Assembly: GCA_959600065.1 (NCBI GenBank)
Contig: CAUGKZ010000034.1
Location: 1-10,044, forward strand
Source of the DNA: an uncultured Kroppenstedtia sp.
GTDB lineage: Bacteria; Bacillota; Bacilli; Thermoactinomycetales; DSM-45169
Reading direction: 5' to 3'
Length of the DNA: 10,044 nucleotides
The position numbers were made by a program, and so were the translations under genes. The notes below the pieces were generated by a model. The model saw only the letters and a program-made list of their open reading frames with translations. It ran no database searches and was not told the origin of the DNA. Within the stretch, counting starts at the first letter, position 1. Every line of letters begins with the position of its first letter. Below are positions 1 through 6,710 of the stretch, piece by piece.

Positions 1-732
1 CCGCTCTCGAAGCAGCTGGGGCAAGGATGAAGAGGGGATCTCGTCTTTTTGCTTTGTATCCCCCTGGGTTACCACCAGAGTGTTCCCTGACAGGGTGATC
101 CGCCCTTCCGTCGTGGGGAGGGTGACAACGGATTTTCCTGTAAAGGGAGAGTCGGGGGAAGTCTGGTTGAACTGACACTGGGGAGCAAATTCCCACAACT
201 TTTTGGGCGTAGTCGAAAATCGAAGACGGGTCAACCAGGATTCACTTGCCCGCTTCCTCTGAAGATCATACACTCCTTCCTGCTCCGCCACGGGAACCAC
301 CCGATACCTCCCACTCACATCAGTCCGCTCCTCTCCTGTCAAGGGAAGAGGAAGCCGGGCAGAGTCCCCAAAGCCCACATCTACTAACCACCATCCATCC
401 AACTCCACCAGCAGGGTCGCGTGGCTGTCGGCCAAGGCCCAACCCTCCTCTTTCTTCACAGTTCCCGCCACCAGCCGGGTCTGATAGCCCAATGACTCCA
501 ACAACCGATAAAAGAGTCCGTTCAACTCGTAACAAAATCCGCCGCGGTGGCGATGAACCACTTTATCGTAGATTTGTGATTCATCCAGTTGTATCGGAAC
601 CTTCCGCAGGATATCCAAGTTTTCAAAGGGCACCGTCAACAGATGCTGCCGCTGAAGGTACTCCAGACCGGCAAAATCCGGTTTCTCAGGCCGGATGGCT
701 TCGATCCTTTCCAGATAACTCTTGAGATCCAA
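1..732 (-). CDS. nat: Arylamine N-acetyltransferase, 3' end cut by window edge
   Basis: The enzyme transfers an acetyl group from acetyl-CoA to arylamines, hydrazines and related amines through a cysteine thioester in the cytoplasm. The reading frame is open from a TTG at 732-730 to the left edge (244 codons). Bacterial family members are about 250-280 residues, so only the C-terminal tail should be missing. The whole catalytic triad is visible: Cys67 in RGGFCYELNG, His104 in DSHATLL and Asp118 in VDVGFGD. The N-terminal VPFENLDI motif (34-41) is also typical. TTG was chosen because AGAGGGG lies six bases upstream and no in-frame ATG fits. The gene follows cadA on the same strand after about 160 bp. 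A weak TAGAAT (-10-like, 760-765) could give it its own promoter, but readthrough from cadA is also possible. Nothing links its chemistry to metal resistance. The family call is firm; the physiological substrate is unknown. Confidence 0.9.
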   Translation of the reverse strand, partial: MDLKSYLERIEAIRPEKPDFAGLEYLQRQHLLTVPFENLDILRKVPIQLDESQIYDKVVHRHRGGFCYELNGLFYRLLESLGYQTRLVAGTVKKEEGWALADSHATLLVELDGWWLVDVGFGDSARLPLPLTGEERTDVSGRYRVVPVAEQEGVYDLQRKRASESWLTRLRFSTTPKKLWEFAPQCQFNQTSPDSPFTGKSVVTLPTTEGRITLSGNTLVVTQGDTKQKDEIPSSSLPQLLRER

Positions 733-822
733 TGAAATCCCCTCTCTTCTCTCCCCATGATTCTACTCCGTCAGTCTTTCCATGAACCACGAAAAGCCAA
801 ATCCTATGCCCTCAGCTTATCT

Positions 823-842
823 GCCACGGTTTCAACCGCGGC
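823..842 (-). other. Small hairpin in cadA-nat spacer
   Basis: An 8-bp stem (GCCGCGGT / ACCGTGGC read on the minus strand) closes a TGAA tetraloop. The single imperfect pair is G-U on the minus strand. It lies about 50 bases downstream of the cadA stop and about 90 bases upstream of the nat start. No T-run follows, so it is not a clear intrinsic terminator. It may be a weak pause site, an RNA-stabilising 3' structure for cadA, or chance. I see nothing else in 733-893 apart from the nat ribosome binding site and a possible -10. Confidence 0.3.
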
Positions 843-893
843 TCTAATCCTCCCTCTTGTCCGATACGAGGGATTCATCACGTTACAATCACT

Positions 894-3017
894 TCAAGGA
901 TTTATCTTCAAGAGCCGAATGCTGTTCAGCGTTACCAAGATCGTAGCTCCCATGTCAGCAAAGATCGCCAACCACAGGGTGAGCCAGCCTGGAAATACAA
1001 AGAAGACAGCCAAAAACTTAGCAAGCAGTGAAAGGGTGATATTCTGCCGGATGATGCCCCGAGCCGCTCGGCTAAGCCGGATGGTGAAGGGGAGTTTAGC
1101 CAGGTCATCGGCCATCAACACAATATCTGAGGTTTCTAATGCGGTATCCGTTCCCGCCCCGCCCATGGCGATCCCGGTGTCAGCGGCGGCCATCGCTGGA
1201 GCGTCATTGATCCCGTCACCCACCATGGCGATCCGACCGCGGGATGATTTCAGCTCTTGAACAGCCTCCAATTTGTCCTGGGGTAGCAACTCCCCCCGGT
1301 AGTCATCAATTCCCACCTCTGCTGCGATGGCCCGAGCCGTGCGATGGTGATCACCAGTAAGCATCACCGGATGCATCCCCGCCTGTTTCAGTACCTGCAC
1401 AGCCTCCCGGCTGGTGTCACGCACTTCGTCAGCCAAGGCAAACACCGCCAGAAGACGATCCGGCGCATCTAGACAAACCACTGTGTAACCCCGATCTTCC
1501 AACGACTCCATTCGTTCCTGAATTTCCCCGGAAATATCCTCTGGCAATATCCAGCGGGGACTTCCAATTCGGTGAAGCCTTCCGTCGACGACAGCCTCTG
1601 CTCCCCGACCGGGTTGGGCTTGAAATTCCTTCACATCAGCAGGGACGATGCCCTCTGCTTCTGCCATATGGACCACAGCCTGGGCCAAGGGATGTTCCGA
1701 CATCGATTCCATGCCGGCAGCAATGGCCAACACCTGGTTCCGGTCTGCCCCATGAAAGGGGACCACTTCTTTAACCACTGGCTCTCCACGGGTCAGTGTT
1801 CCCGTCTTATCAAAGGCGACCACATCCAAAGCGCCAACAGTCTCTAGATGGATCCCCCCTTTGATCAAGACGCCGTTTCGAGCAGCGTTTCCGATGGCGG
1901 ACACCATCGCCATCGGGGTGGAAACCACCAATGCGCAGGGGCAGGCAACAATCAGCAGTGCCAGCGCGTCATATAGAGCGCCTGTCCAAGCAACTCCGAA
2001 CACCAGGGGTTTGATCAGAAAAACAGACAGAGAGAAGAGTAAAATCACCGGTGTATAAATCTTGGCAAAGCGATCCACAAAGGCCTGGACAGGGGCTCGC
2101 TTCTCCTGAGCTTCCTCCACCATGGAGATAATTTTGGAGAGTGTGGTCTCCTCTGCTCGCTTCGTCACTTCCACTTCCAGAAAGCCTTCTCCGTTAAGGG
2201 TACCGGCAAACACCTCATCCCCGGTCTCCTTGGGCACTGGCACCGATTCTCCGGTGATTGCCGCCTGGTTGATGCTACTCACTCCGACTGTGATCCGACC
2301 GTCCATGGCCAACTTTTCACCGGGACGGAGCAGCAGGATGTCCCCCACCTCCACCTTCTCCACAGGCAGAATCAACGCCTCACCCTGGCGGCGGATCCTA
2401 GCTTTCCGGGGAGCCAGATCGAGAAGAGCCCTCAGCGAACTGCGAGCTTTGCCGCTGGTGTAGATCTGCAAGGTTTCGCTAACACCGAACAAAAAGGCAA
2501 CTACTGCCGCCTCGTCCCAATAACCGATGCCAATGGCACCAGCCACAGCTACTGTCATCAAAGCATTCATATCGAAACGGAGACGAATTAAGCCCGGTAA
2601 CCCTTTGCGGGCCGTCTCCCACCCTCCCGTAATTACCGCAGCCAAAAACAATCCGGTGACCAGGGGTTGCGGGGCATCCACTCCCTTCGCTCCCAGAGCG
2701 AACAGGATCAACAGAAGGGATCCTCCCGTAAATAGGACTTGCCGTTCCCGATACCACGGGAGGACCTGGCCGTCTTCCCCAGGCTCTTCTTTCACCCGAA
2801 TCCCATCAAAAGCACCCAGTCGGTTGACATGCTCCCGGGATAGCTCTTCGCCCCAGATCGTCAGTTTAGAGGCTCCGAAGTTGACCCGCGCATCGCTGAC
2901 ACCTGGAGCCTTTTTCACCTCTTGCTCAAACTTGGCGGCACAGTCCGCACAGGTAAGACCCGTCAACCGGTAAACCACTGCTACCTCTGACTGAACCCCT
3001 GCTTCTCCCTCACTCAC
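894..3017 (-). CDS. cadA: Cd/Zn/Pb-exporting P1B-type ATPase CadA
   Basis: This membrane pump uses ATP to expel soft divalent cations (Cd, Zn, Pb). The 707-residue protein has the usual CadA/ZntA layout. It has one N-terminal heavy-metal-associated domain with CADC (Cys23, Cys26) and a first group of membrane helices at about 95-185. The actuator domain carries TGES (255-258). The ion-binding helix has the CPC motif (359-361). The phosphorylated Asp403 sits in DKTGTLT, the SEHP signature is at 440-443, TGD at 554-556 and GDGIND at 600-605. The last helices include Asp688 in FADMGATILVTLNS, the acidic residue typical of Zn/Cd pumps rather than Cu pumps. The GTG start has AAAGGAGGAG seven bases upstream. 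The start overlaps the cadC stop as GTGA, so coupled translation and shared control by CadC are expected. Length and motifs are intact. Exact metal preference cannot be read from sequence. Confidence 0.96.
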   Translation of the reverse strand: MSEGEAGVQSEVAVVYRLTGLTCADCAAKFEQEVKKAPGVSDARVNFGASKLTIWGEELSREHVNRLGAFDGIRVKEEPGEDGQVLPWYRERQVLFTGGSLLLILFALGAKGVDAPQPLVTGLFLAAVITGGWETARKGLPGLIRLRFDMNALMTVAVAGAIGIGYWDEAAVVAFLFGVSETLQIYTSGKARSSLRALLDLAPRKARIRRQGEALILPVEKVEVGDILLLRPGEKLAMDGRITVGVSSINQAAITGESVPVPKETGDEVFAGTLNGEGFLEVEVTKRAEETTLSKIISMVEEAQEKRAPVQAFVDRFAKIYTPVILLFSLSVFLIKPLVFGVAWTGALYDALALLIVACPCALVVSTPMAMVSAIGNAARNGVLIKGGIHLETVGALDVVAFDKTGTLTRGEPVVKEVVPFHGADRNQVLAIAAGMESMSEHPLAQAVVHMAEAEGIVPADVKEFQAQPGRGAEAVVDGRLHRIGSPRWILPEDISGEIQERMESLEDRGYTVVCLDAPDRLLAVFALADEVRDTSREAVQVLKQAGMHPVMLTGDHHRTARAIAAEVGIDDYRGELLPQDKLEAVQELKSSRGRIAMVGDGINDAPAMAAADTGIAMGGAGTDTALETSDIVLMADDLAKLPFTIRLSRAARGIIRQNITLSLLAKFLAVFFVFPGWLTLWLAIFADMGATILVTLNSIRLLKINP

Positions 3018-3409
3018 GGTTTTTCTCCTCCTTTCCGAAAACCCTCCTCCGCGTGTTCGATCGCCAGTTTCACCAACAAGCGGACATGATCATCATCCAA
3101 CGAATAGTAGACCATTTTCCCTTCCTTGCGGCTTTGGGTCAGACCCAGATTTTTCATCAACCGCAGATGGTGAGAAGCCGTCGCCACCGAAGTCCCCAGA
3201 ATGCTGGAAACATCGCAGACACAGAGCTCCGCCTCCAAGGATAATGCATAAGCGATCCGAAACCGAGTTTCATCCCCGAGACCCTTGAACCATCGGGCTG
3301 CATTCATCGGATTTGTCTCTTTCATCTTTTCCTTCAGCCGCATCACTTTTTCTTCATCGCTGGAGAAAAACTCGCAAGTCTCCACTTGGGAACGAGGTTG
3401 GGATACCAA
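3014..3409 (-). CDS. cadC: ArsR/SmtB-family metal-responsive repressor CadC
   Basis: This is a winged-helix repressor that releases its operator when it binds Cd, Pb or Zn, inducing the downstream pump. The 131 residues match CadC along their length: an N-terminal TCEFF...DEEKV segment (Cys12), the ELCVCD metal site (Cys63, Cys65) at the start of the DNA-binding region, the recognition helix in SVATASHHLRLMKNLGL, and RKEGKMVYYSL as the wing. The C-terminal helix keeps Asp106, His108, His119 and Glu122 in the spacing of the SmtB/CadC alpha-5 zinc site. One difference from the plasmid pI258 protein is that its second N-terminal cysteine (TCEIFC) is Ser16 here. The TTG start at 3409 has an excellent AAGGGGGG six bases upstream. 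Two inverted repeats lie just ahead, consistent with autorepression. It is the first gene of the cadC-cadA operon. Confidence 0.94.
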   Translation of the reverse strand: MVSQPRSQVETCEFFSSDEEKVMRLKEKMKETNPMNAARWFKGLGDETRFRIAYALSLEAELCVCDVSSILGTSVATASHHLRLMKNLGLTQSRKEGKMVYYSLDDDHVRLLVKLAIEHAEEGFRKGGEKP

Positions 3410-3420
3410 CGGGAACCCCC

Positions 3421-3450
3421 CTTATATTCTAAAATCCATTTGAATATAAG
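3421..3450 (-). promoter_or_regulatory. Candidate CadC operator overlapping the cadC promoter
   Basis: A perfect 9-bp inverted repeat (CTTATATTC, 3421-3429; GAATATAAG, 3442-3450) becomes 12-6-12 with one mismatch when extended inward. It sits immediately upstream of the cadC ribosome binding site. On the minus strand it covers TATATT (3443-3448), a good -10 candidate. An operator over the -10/start site is the usual CadC/SmtB arrangement. Its right arm shares the 11-mer CATTTGAATAT (3437-3447) with the second palindrome nearby. CadC binding is inferred from position and symmetry only. An RNA hairpin in the leader is the alternative. Confidence 0.6.
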
Positions 3451-3469
3451 ATAAAACATCAACCAGTTA

Positions 3470-3499
3470 CATTACAATATTCAAATGAATATTGTAATG
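3470..3499. promoter_or_regulatory. Perfect 14-2-14 palindrome between cadC and LOG gene
   Basis: Arms of 14 bp (ATTACAATATTCA preceded by C at 3470; TGAATATTGTAAT followed by G at 3499) flank a central AA. The symmetry is perfect over 30 bp and the composition is AT-rich, as expected of an operator for a dimeric repressor. No T-run or GC-rich stem suggests a terminator. On the minus strand its edge supplies TTGTAA (3472-3477), a possible cadC -35. Its core contains ATATTCAAATG, the reverse complement of a stretch in the first repeat, so the same protein may bind both. Centres are 49 bp apart. It could also be the site of a different regulator acting on the LOG gene. Confidence 0.5.
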
Positions 3500-3525
3500 A
3501 ATTTATTCCCCCGTGTTCACACCTT

Positions 3526-3534
3526 TGTTACAAT
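3526..3534 (+). promoter_or_regulatory. Probable extended -10 promoter of the LOG gene
   Basis: TGTTACAAT combines a TGn extension with TACAAT, five of six matches to the sigma-A -10 consensus. No good -35 is seen 17 bp upstream, which is tolerated in extended -10 promoters. The predicted start near 3541 leaves a leader of about 40 bases. AGGAG at 3570-3574 is the ribosome binding site for the ATG at 3584. Confidence 0.45.
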
Positions 3535-3583
3535 AAAGTCAGAATTCAAAATGGGGTACTCATTCTTACAGGAGTGATCATCG

Positions 3584-4177
3584 ATGAAAAACATCTGTGT
3601 ATTTTGCGGATCCAGTCCCGGCTCCAACCCCGTCTACATTGAGGGGGCCAAACAGTTGGGCATCGCCTTGGCGGAGTCCGACATTACCCTGGTCTACGGG
3701 GGAGCCCGTGTCGGTCTGATGGGGGCCGTTGCCGATACGGTTTTGGACCATGGAGGCCAAGCGATTGGCGTCATCCCCAAATCCCTGGTGGATCGGGAAA
3801 TCGCCCACACCGGCTTGACCCACCTTCACATCGTGGACTCTATGCACGAACGAAAAGCATTGATGGCAGACTTGGCTGACGGATTTATCGCCCTGCCTGG
3901 CGGAAGTGGCACGCTGGAAGAGTTCTTCGAGGTCTTCACCTGGGCCCAACTCGGCCACCATCAGAAGCCTTGCGGCCTACTCAATCTGAACGACTACTAC
4001 ACACCCTTGCTCCAATTCATCGACCACACCATCAGAGAAGGATTTATGAAAGAAGATTACCGAGCCATCATCCCTTCCGAATCCAGCCCAGAACCCTTAT
4101 TGCAACGCTTTGAAAAGTATCAAGCACCGAAGATCGTCAAGTGGGTAGATCCTTCCCCCTCTACCCTGTCTAAATAA
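3584..4177 (+). CDS. LOG family (TIGR00730) Rossmann-fold protein
   Basis: The 197-residue protein belongs to the lysine-decarboxylase-like LOG family. Characterised members cleave the ribose-N bond of cytokinin riboside 5'-monophosphates or other nucleoside monophosphates, giving free base and ribose 5-phosphate. Visible family marks are the N-terminal ICVFCGSSPG (4-13), LVYGGARVGLMG (36-47), the HERK segment (88-91) and the catalytic PGGSGTLEE (105-113). Length fits the short bacterial type (for example B. subtilis YvdD). Start: ATG with AGGAG nine bases upstream. It is transcribed away from cadC and has its own promoter-like sequence and a terminator stem-loop after it, so it appears monocistronic. 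Old annotations sometimes call such proteins lysine decarboxylases, which is wrong for the family. The natural substrate in this organism cannot be told from sequence. Confidence 0.93.
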   Translation: MKNICVFCGSSPGSNPVYIEGAKQLGIALAESDITLVYGGARVGLMGAVADTVLDHGGQAIGVIPKSLVDREIAHTGLTHLHIVDSMHERKALMADLADGFIALPGGSGTLEEFFEVFTWAQLGHHQKPCGLLNLNDYYTPLLQFIDHTIREGFMKEDYRAIIPSESSPEPLLQRFEKYQAPKIVKWVDPSPSTLSK

Positions 4178-4195
4178 ATGAAATCGAAGAAGCCC

Positions 4196-4231
4196 AAAAA
4201 CCCCGGCACCCTTTAAAGGGTGCCGGGGTTT
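4196..4231. terminator. Strong stem-loop terminator after LOG gene
   Basis: A perfect palindrome AAACCCCGGCACCC / GGGTGCCGGGGTTT (4198-4211, 4218-4231) has TTTAAA at its centre, 19 bases after the LOG stop codon. The T-run is only three long on the plus strand (then GGG) and five long on the minus strand. It should stop plus-strand transcription of the LOG gene by stem strength, and can back up termination of the phosphate operon coming the other way. Confidence 0.8.
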
Positions 4232-4309
4232 GGGCGCATCAGATCGCTTGGGTAGCACAGACTCCCTTCCGCCGCCTCAGCCCTAAACTCCTACATCTCC
4301 TTGATTCTC

Positions 4310-4342
4310 AAAAAATTACGGGCAACCCCGATCAGGTTGCCC
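4310..4342 (-). terminator. Rho-independent terminator of the pst-phoU operon
   Basis: Read on the minus strand, an 8-bp stem GGGCAACC / GGTTGCCC (4342-4335, 4327-4320) with a seven-base loop is followed by GTAA and six Ts (4315-4310). It begins about 20 bases after the phoU stop, the expected place for the operon terminator. The stretch 4232-4309 between this and the LOG terminator shows nothing else. Confidence 0.75.
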
Positions 4343-4363
4343 AGCGGTTCCATACATGAAGAT

Positions 4364-5020
4364 TCAGTTCAAATCCTCCCGTTTTCCCGTCTCGATGTAG
4401 ACAATGCTTTCGGCGATGTTGGTGGCGTGGTCGGCGATGCGTTCCAAGTAGCGGGCTACGAAGCTGAGGCGAAGGGCGACTTCAGTGCAGTCGGGTTGCT
4501 GGATCATATCGCGCAAATGTTCCTTGATGATATCTTCATACATCTGATCCACCTGGTCGTCGGTCTCCGCCATCGCTTGGGCCATTTGTACATTACCGTC
4601 GATGTAGCTGTTGATCCCGTCGTGCACCATCCTCTGGGTGATGCGAGCCATCTCTGGGATGTCTTCCAGCTCTTTGAACAGTGTCAGATCGTTTTTGGCC
4701 AAATGGAGGGTTACTTCAGCGATATTGCAGGCGAGATCCGCCATCCGCTCCGTGTCCGAGGCGATCTGGAGGGCAGCGATCAGTTTGCGCAGATCCTTGG
4801 CCACCGGCTGCTGAGTGGCGATCAGGGTTGCCACTTTTTCGTCTACCTGATCCTCCAGCCCATCGATGGCCCCATCGTTCTCCAGCACCTCATGGGCCAA
4901 GTCCACATCCATCCGGGCCAGGGATTTGACGGACTTGTCGATGGCGATCTCCAGCTTCTCTCCCATGTCGAGGAGGAGGGTTTTCAATTCATGAAGGGAT
5001 TCATCAAATTGCCTTAACAT
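4364..5020 (-). CDS. phoU: Phosphate transport/signalling regulator PhoU
   Basis: PhoU is a peripheral cytoplasmic protein that, in studied bacteria, links the Pst transporter to the PhoR histidine kinase and restrains Pho regulon expression when phosphate is plentiful. The 218-residue product is all-helical in character with the two family repeats. Each carries the metal-cluster motif ExxxDxxxN: Glu91-Asp95-Asn99 in ERMADLACN and Glu193-Asp197-Asn201 in ERIADHATN. The ATG at 5020 was chosen because AAAGGGGAG lies five bases before it and the protein then begins MLRQFDESLHELK, the usual PhoU N-terminus. A longer frame back to 5107 overlaps pstB and lacks support. It is the last gene of the operon, 83 bp after pstB, and is followed by a terminator. 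The B. subtilis pst operon lacks phoU, so this arrangement resembles the classic E. coli order at its distal end. Confidence 0.95.
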   Translation of the reverse strand: MLRQFDESLHELKTLLLDMGEKLEIAIDKSVKSLARMDVDLAHEVLENDGAIDGLEDQVDEKVATLIATQQPVAKDLRKLIAALQIASDTERMADLACNIAEVTLHLAKNDLTLFKELEDIPEMARITQRMVHDGINSYIDGNVQMAQAMAETDDQVDQMYEDIIKEHLRDMIQQPDCTEVALRLSFVARYLERIADHATNIAESIVYIETGKREDLN

Positions 5021-5103
5021 ACCATCTCCCCTTTCCTGCCACCAAATGAACGGAGCAACCTCTTTCCTCCCCATATTCGTCTCAGACCACCATTCTCCAT
5101 GGT

Positions 5104-5862
5104 TCAACCGAAGCGGCCGGAGATATAGTCCTCAGTGCGGGGATCTGCGGGGTGGGTGAAAATCTTTTCCGTTCCGTCGTATTCGACGATTTCGCCGTTG
5201 AGGAAGAAGGCGGTGCGGCCAGAAACTCGTGCTGCTTGTTGCATATTGTGAGTGACGATGACGATGGTGTACTCCTCCTTCAGCTGCCCGATCAGCTCCT
5301 CCAGCCGCTCGGTGGAGATCGGATCCAGGGCAGAGGCCGGCTCATCCATCAGGATAATCTCCGGTTCCACTGCCAGCACTCGAGCCAGCACCAGCCGTTG
5401 TTGTTGACCTCCGGAGAGTCCCATCGCCGACTGGTGCAACCGATCTTTCACTTCCTCCCACAGATTGGCTTGGCGAAGGGTGCGTTCCACAATCTCATTC
5501 AACCGCTTTCTCTTCTTGATCCCATGGATCTTCGGCCCGTAGGTGAGGTTATCGTAAATGGACAGGGGAAAGGGATTGGGTTGTTGAAACACCATCCCCA
5601 CCTTTTTGCGCAGTTCCACCACATCCTGGGAGGCCCCATACACCTCGTCTCCGTCGATTTGAATCCTCCCTTCCGTCCGGACCCCAGGGATCAAGTCGTT
5701 CATCCGGTTGAGACTCCGGAGAAAGGTGGACTTCCCACACCCTGAAGGACCGATCAGAGCTGTCACCTCCCGTTCCGGGATTTGGAGATGGATCCGGTTG
5801 AGCGCCTGATGAGATCCATAAAACAGCTGAAAATCCTGTACATCAATTTTGTCTGCCTTCAT
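5104..5862 (-). CDS. pstB: Phosphate ABC transporter ATPase PstB (second copy)
   Basis: This is the ATP-hydrolysing subunit that drives phosphate import through PstC/PstA at the inner face of the membrane. The 252-residue product has Walker [10 protein letters not shown] (38-46), the Q-loop VFQQPNPFP (91-99), the ABC signature LSGGQQQR (149-156), Walker B IILMDEP (169-175), and the H-loop His205 in [10 protein letters not shown]. It ends in ISGRFG, typical of PstB. The ATG at 5862 is favoured because AAAGGAG is about nine bases upstream. A GTG two codons earlier would be too close to it. It lies 18 bp behind the first pstB and is clearly its paralogue (same length core, near-identical motifs). 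Tandem pstB genes are known in Bacillus (pstBA, pstBB). Whether the copies work as a heterodimer or as alternates is not visible. Confidence 0.96.
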   Translation of the reverse strand: MKADKIDVQDFQLFYGSHQALNRIHLQIPEREVTALIGPSGCGKSTFLRSLNRMNDLIPGVRTEGRIQIDGDEVYGASQDVVELRKKVGMVFQQPNPFPLSIYDNLTYGPKIHGIKKRKRLNEIVERTLRQANLWEEVKDRLHQSAMGLSGGQQQRLVLARVLAVEPEIILMDEPASALDPISTERLEELIGQLKEEYTIVIVTHNMQQAARVSGRTAFFLNGEIVEYDGTEKIFTHPADPRTEDYISGRFG

Positions 5863-5880
5863 GATCACCGACTCCTTTGT

Positions 5881-6693
5881 TCAGCCGAACCGTCCCGTCA
5901 GATAATCTTCCGTCTCCTTTTTCTCTGGACGGGTAAACAATTTTCCCGTCGCATCAAATTCGATCAGATCCCCCATCAGGAAAAAGGCGGTCCGATCTGA
6001 AATCCGGGCGGCCTGCTGCATATTGTGGGTGACGATGGCGATGGTGTAGTTCTGTTTCAGTTCGGAAATCAGTTCTTCAATTTTTGCTGTGGAGATGGGG
6101 TCCAGGGCGGAAGTCGGCTCGTCTAGCAGAATGATCTCGGGATTCATCGCAATGGTGCGGGCGATGCAGAGTCGTTGCTGCTGTCCGCCAGAGAGATCCC
6201 AGGCAGATTTTTTCAGGCGGTCCTTCACTTCCTCCCACAACCCCACTTGCCGCAGGCTCCGTTCCACAATCTCTGATTGTTCCCGTTTGTTGGCTCCGTC
6301 CAATTTCGGTCCGTAGGCCACATTGTCAAAGATGGACTTCTGAAAGGGATTGGGCTTTTGGAAAACCATTCCGATCTGTTTGCGTACCTGAACCGCATTA
6401 ACTTGGGGGTGATTGATATCCACCCCATCCACCCAAATCTTCCCGGTCACCCGTGCGGTGGGAATCGTATCGTTCATTCGATTGAGGCAGCGGAGAAAAG
6501 TGGACTTCCCACAGCCGGAAGGACCGATCAGGGCTGTCACTGTCTGCTGATACAGGGGCAGATCAATATTCTTCACTGCAGGGTTGTCTCCGTAGTGAAC
6601 ATGGAGTGCTTCGGTTTGTAGCAGAGTCTTTCCCAGACCGATCTCCATCTCTTCCACGGAAGGGAGTTCTGTTTGCAAGAGAAGCCTATTCAC
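5881..6693 (-). CDS. pstB: Phosphate ABC transporter ATPase PstB (first copy)
   Basis: This is an ATPase subunit of the high-affinity phosphate importer. In the 270 residues I see Walker [10 protein letters not shown] (57-65), Q-loop VFQKPNPFQ (110-118), signature LSGGQQQR (167-174), Walker B IILLDEP (187-193), and H-loop His223 in [10 protein letters not shown]. The C-terminus LTGRFG is standard. Compared with the following paralogue it carries an extra N-terminal stretch of about 20 residues before the first beta strand. The GTG at 6693 has GGAG about ten bases upstream inside the pstA stop region. An internal ATG at 6648 (Met16) is a possible alternative and would give the more usual length of about 255. 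It is 17 bp after pstA, in the same operon. The substitution pattern between copies (for example [10 protein letters not shown] versus [10 protein letters not shown]) suggests an old duplication rather than a recent one. Confidence 0.95.
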   Translation of the reverse strand: MNRLLLQTELPSVEEMEIGLGKTLLQTEALHVHYGDNPAVKNIDLPLYQQTVTALIGPSGCGKSTFLRCLNRMNDTIPTARVTGKIWVDGVDINHPQVNAVQVRKQIGMVFQKPNPFQKSIFDNVAYGPKLDGANKREQSEIVERSLRQVGLWEEVKDRLKKSAWDLSGGQQQRLCIARTIAMNPEIILLDEPTSALDPISTAKIEELISELKQNYTIAIVTHNMQQAARISDRTAFFLMGDLIEFDATGKLFTRPEKKETEDYLTGRFG

Positions 6694-6710
6694 GATCGAT
6701 CATCTCCATT

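Noticed and set aside
246..725. Plus-strand open frame of 159 codons at the left end
   Set aside because: The opposite strand encodes an arylamine N-acetyltransferase with its full catalytic triad. The plus-strand product is a Pro/Ser-rich antisense frame.
3470..3499. The 30-bp palindrome read as a transcription terminator
   Set aside because: The stem is very AT-rich, has a two-base centre and no T-run, and sits between two divergent promoters where no transcript ends. An operator is more likely.
4301..5017. Plus-strand open frame of 238 codons opposite phoU
   Set aside because: It is antisense to a clear phoU with conserved metal motifs, its own start lacks a ribosome binding site, and the hydrophobic, His/Leu/Gly-rich product is typical of an antisense frame.
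5021..5107. N-terminal extension of phoU to 5107
   Set aside because: It would overlap the end of pstB and precede the normal PhoU N-terminus. The ATG at 5020 has a strong ribosome binding site.
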